Source: Candidatus Omnitrophica bacterium CG02_land_8_20_14_3_00__42_8
GTDB lineage: Bacteria > Omnitrophota > Gorgyraeia > Gorgyraeales > Gorgyraeaceae
NCBI GenBank assembly: GCA_002780805.1
Contig: PEUD01000136.1
Coordinates: forward strand, 1-6,633
DNA length: 6,633 bases
Reading direction: 5' to 3'
Position 1 is the stretch's first letter. Each line of letters starts with the position of its first letter. The translations under genes and the position numbers were made by a program. Shown one piece after another: positions 6,492 through 6,633 of the stretch. The notes under the pieces are model-generated. The model did not search any database, was not told the origin of the DNA, and worked only from the letters and a program-made list of their open reading frames with translations.

Positions 6492-6501
6492 CCGACTACC
6501 C
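6482..6501 (-). promoter_or_regulatory. Competing (antiterminator-like) hairpin
   Basis: On the minus strand GGGTAG (plus 6501-6496) can pair with CTATCC (plus 6487-6482): 6 bp including one G-U, loop TCGGGCCG. CTATCC is part of the 5' arm of the terminator stem, so the two structures exclude each other. This is the arrangement expected of an attenuator or riboswitch expression platform. The pairing is short and could be coincidental. Confidence 0.35.
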
Positions 6502-6510
6502 AAAAAATCC

Positions 6511-6538
6511 TCTAGAGAAATACAAGAATATTTCTAGA
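6511..6538 (-). other. AU-rich leader hairpin upstream of the terminator
   Basis: On the minus strand TCTAGAAATA (plus 6538-6529) pairs with TATTTCTCTAGA (plus 6522-6511) around the loop TTCTTG: 7 bp next to the loop, a 2-nt bulge, then 3 bp. It is followed by GGATTTTTT, so it could be a weak terminator itself, or the aptamer-side part of a switch. It matches no RNA class I can name. Confidence 0.45.
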
Positions 6539-6564
6539 CCCCATTAATTATTTAAAACCTATTT

Positions 6565-6585
6565 TCTAATACAACCTCGCTCTAT
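6565..6585 (-). repeat. Direct repeat copy B, just downstream of the operon promoter
   Basis: On the minus strand this reads ATAGAGCGAGG followed by TTGTATTAGA. The last ten bases are identical to copy A (6611-6631), and 17 of the 21 bases agree. It lies at about +5 to +25 of the predicted transcript, where a bound regulator could block elongation or initiation. Confidence 0.5.
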
Positions 6586-6596
6586 CACTTCAATAT

Positions 6597-6605
6597 ATTA
6601 TAGCA
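6597..6605 (-). promoter_or_regulatory. Extended -10 promoter of the mscS-otsA-otsB-DUF5752-treT operon
   Basis: On the minus strand TGCTATAAT is a perfect extended -10 (TGn plus consensus TATAAT at plus 6602-6597). No good -35 is found 16-18 nt upstream, which is normal for extended -10 promoters and also fits activator dependence. The predicted start near 6590 gives a leader of about 158 nt. No other comparably good promoter was seen upstream of mscS. Confidence 0.6.
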
Positions 6606-6610
6606 TACTA

Positions 6611-6631
6611 TCTAATACAAACGCGCTAAAT
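6611..6631 (-). repeat. Direct repeat copy A, over the -35 region of the operon promoter
   Basis: On the minus strand this reads ATTTAGCGCGT followed by TTGTATTAGA. It matches copy B at 6565-6585 in the same orientation, 46 bases apart. It covers the position where a -35 element would lie. Together the two copies flank the -10, which suggests a pair of sites for one transcription factor. Confidence 0.5.
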
Positions 6632-6633
6632 AA

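Noticed and set aside
6511..6545. Ten-codon open frame MGSRNILVFL in the mscS leader as a leader peptide
   Set aside because: No Shine-Dalgarno before it and no run of regulatory codons, so classic translational attenuation is not supported.
1..6633. CRISPR array, tRNA, rRNA or insertion sequence
   Set aside because: No regularly spaced repeats, no cloverleaf or rRNA-like segments, and no transposase-like frame were seen on either strand.

Overview
The window holds one tight, minus-strand operon for osmotic stress and trehalose metabolism, plus the start of an unrelated gene at its left edge. In transcription order (right to left) the operon is: an MscS-type mechanosensitive channel (6432-5386), a membrane-anchored sensor/HAMP trehalose-6-phosphate synthase (5389-3155), trehalose-6-phosphate phosphatase OtsB (3136-2321), a DUF5752-like protein of unknown function (2333-1662) and a TreT-type trehalose glycosyltransferase (1659-448). 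Neighbouring genes overlap by 4 or 13 nt or are 2 or 18 nt apart, so one polycistronic mRNA with translational coupling is very likely.

The right-hand 200 bases (6433-6633) are the operon's control region. They contain an extended -10 promoter (TGCTATAAT on the minus strand), two direct repeats of TTGTATTAGA that flank it, and a leader of about 158 nt. The leader carries an AU-rich hairpin and a 13-bp terminator-like hairpin followed by five U. A competing hairpin can form with the terminator's 5' arm, so the leader looks like an attenuator or riboswitch-type switch. I could not match it to a known class.

The left end (1-447) holds the first 64 codons of an AbiEi-like winged-helix antitoxin/regulator with its own sigma70-type promoter and an inverted repeat between promoter and start codon. 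Between this gene and the operon lies a non-coding stretch with a TTTTGGCACA direct repeat and no convincing terminator.

How the genes fit together (inference): MscS releases solutes on hypo-osmotic shock. OtsA and OtsB make trehalose from NDP-glucose and glucose-6-phosphate through trehalose-6-phosphate. TreT makes, or breaks down, trehalose in one reversible step from NDP-glucose and glucose. The cell therefore encodes two trehalose routes and a solute-release valve in one transcript. The unusual part is that the synthase domain sits behind an extracytoplasmic sensor domain and a HAMP relay, as if trehalose synthesis were controlled directly by an envelope signal.

Organism: bacterial, AT-rich by eye, with two-membrane-type envelope proteins. 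The style (compact operon, DUF5752 beside TreT, variant GT20 clade) would fit an environmental lineage such as Omnitrophota or a deltaproteobacterium-like group, but the window has no phylogenetic marker and this is a weak guess.
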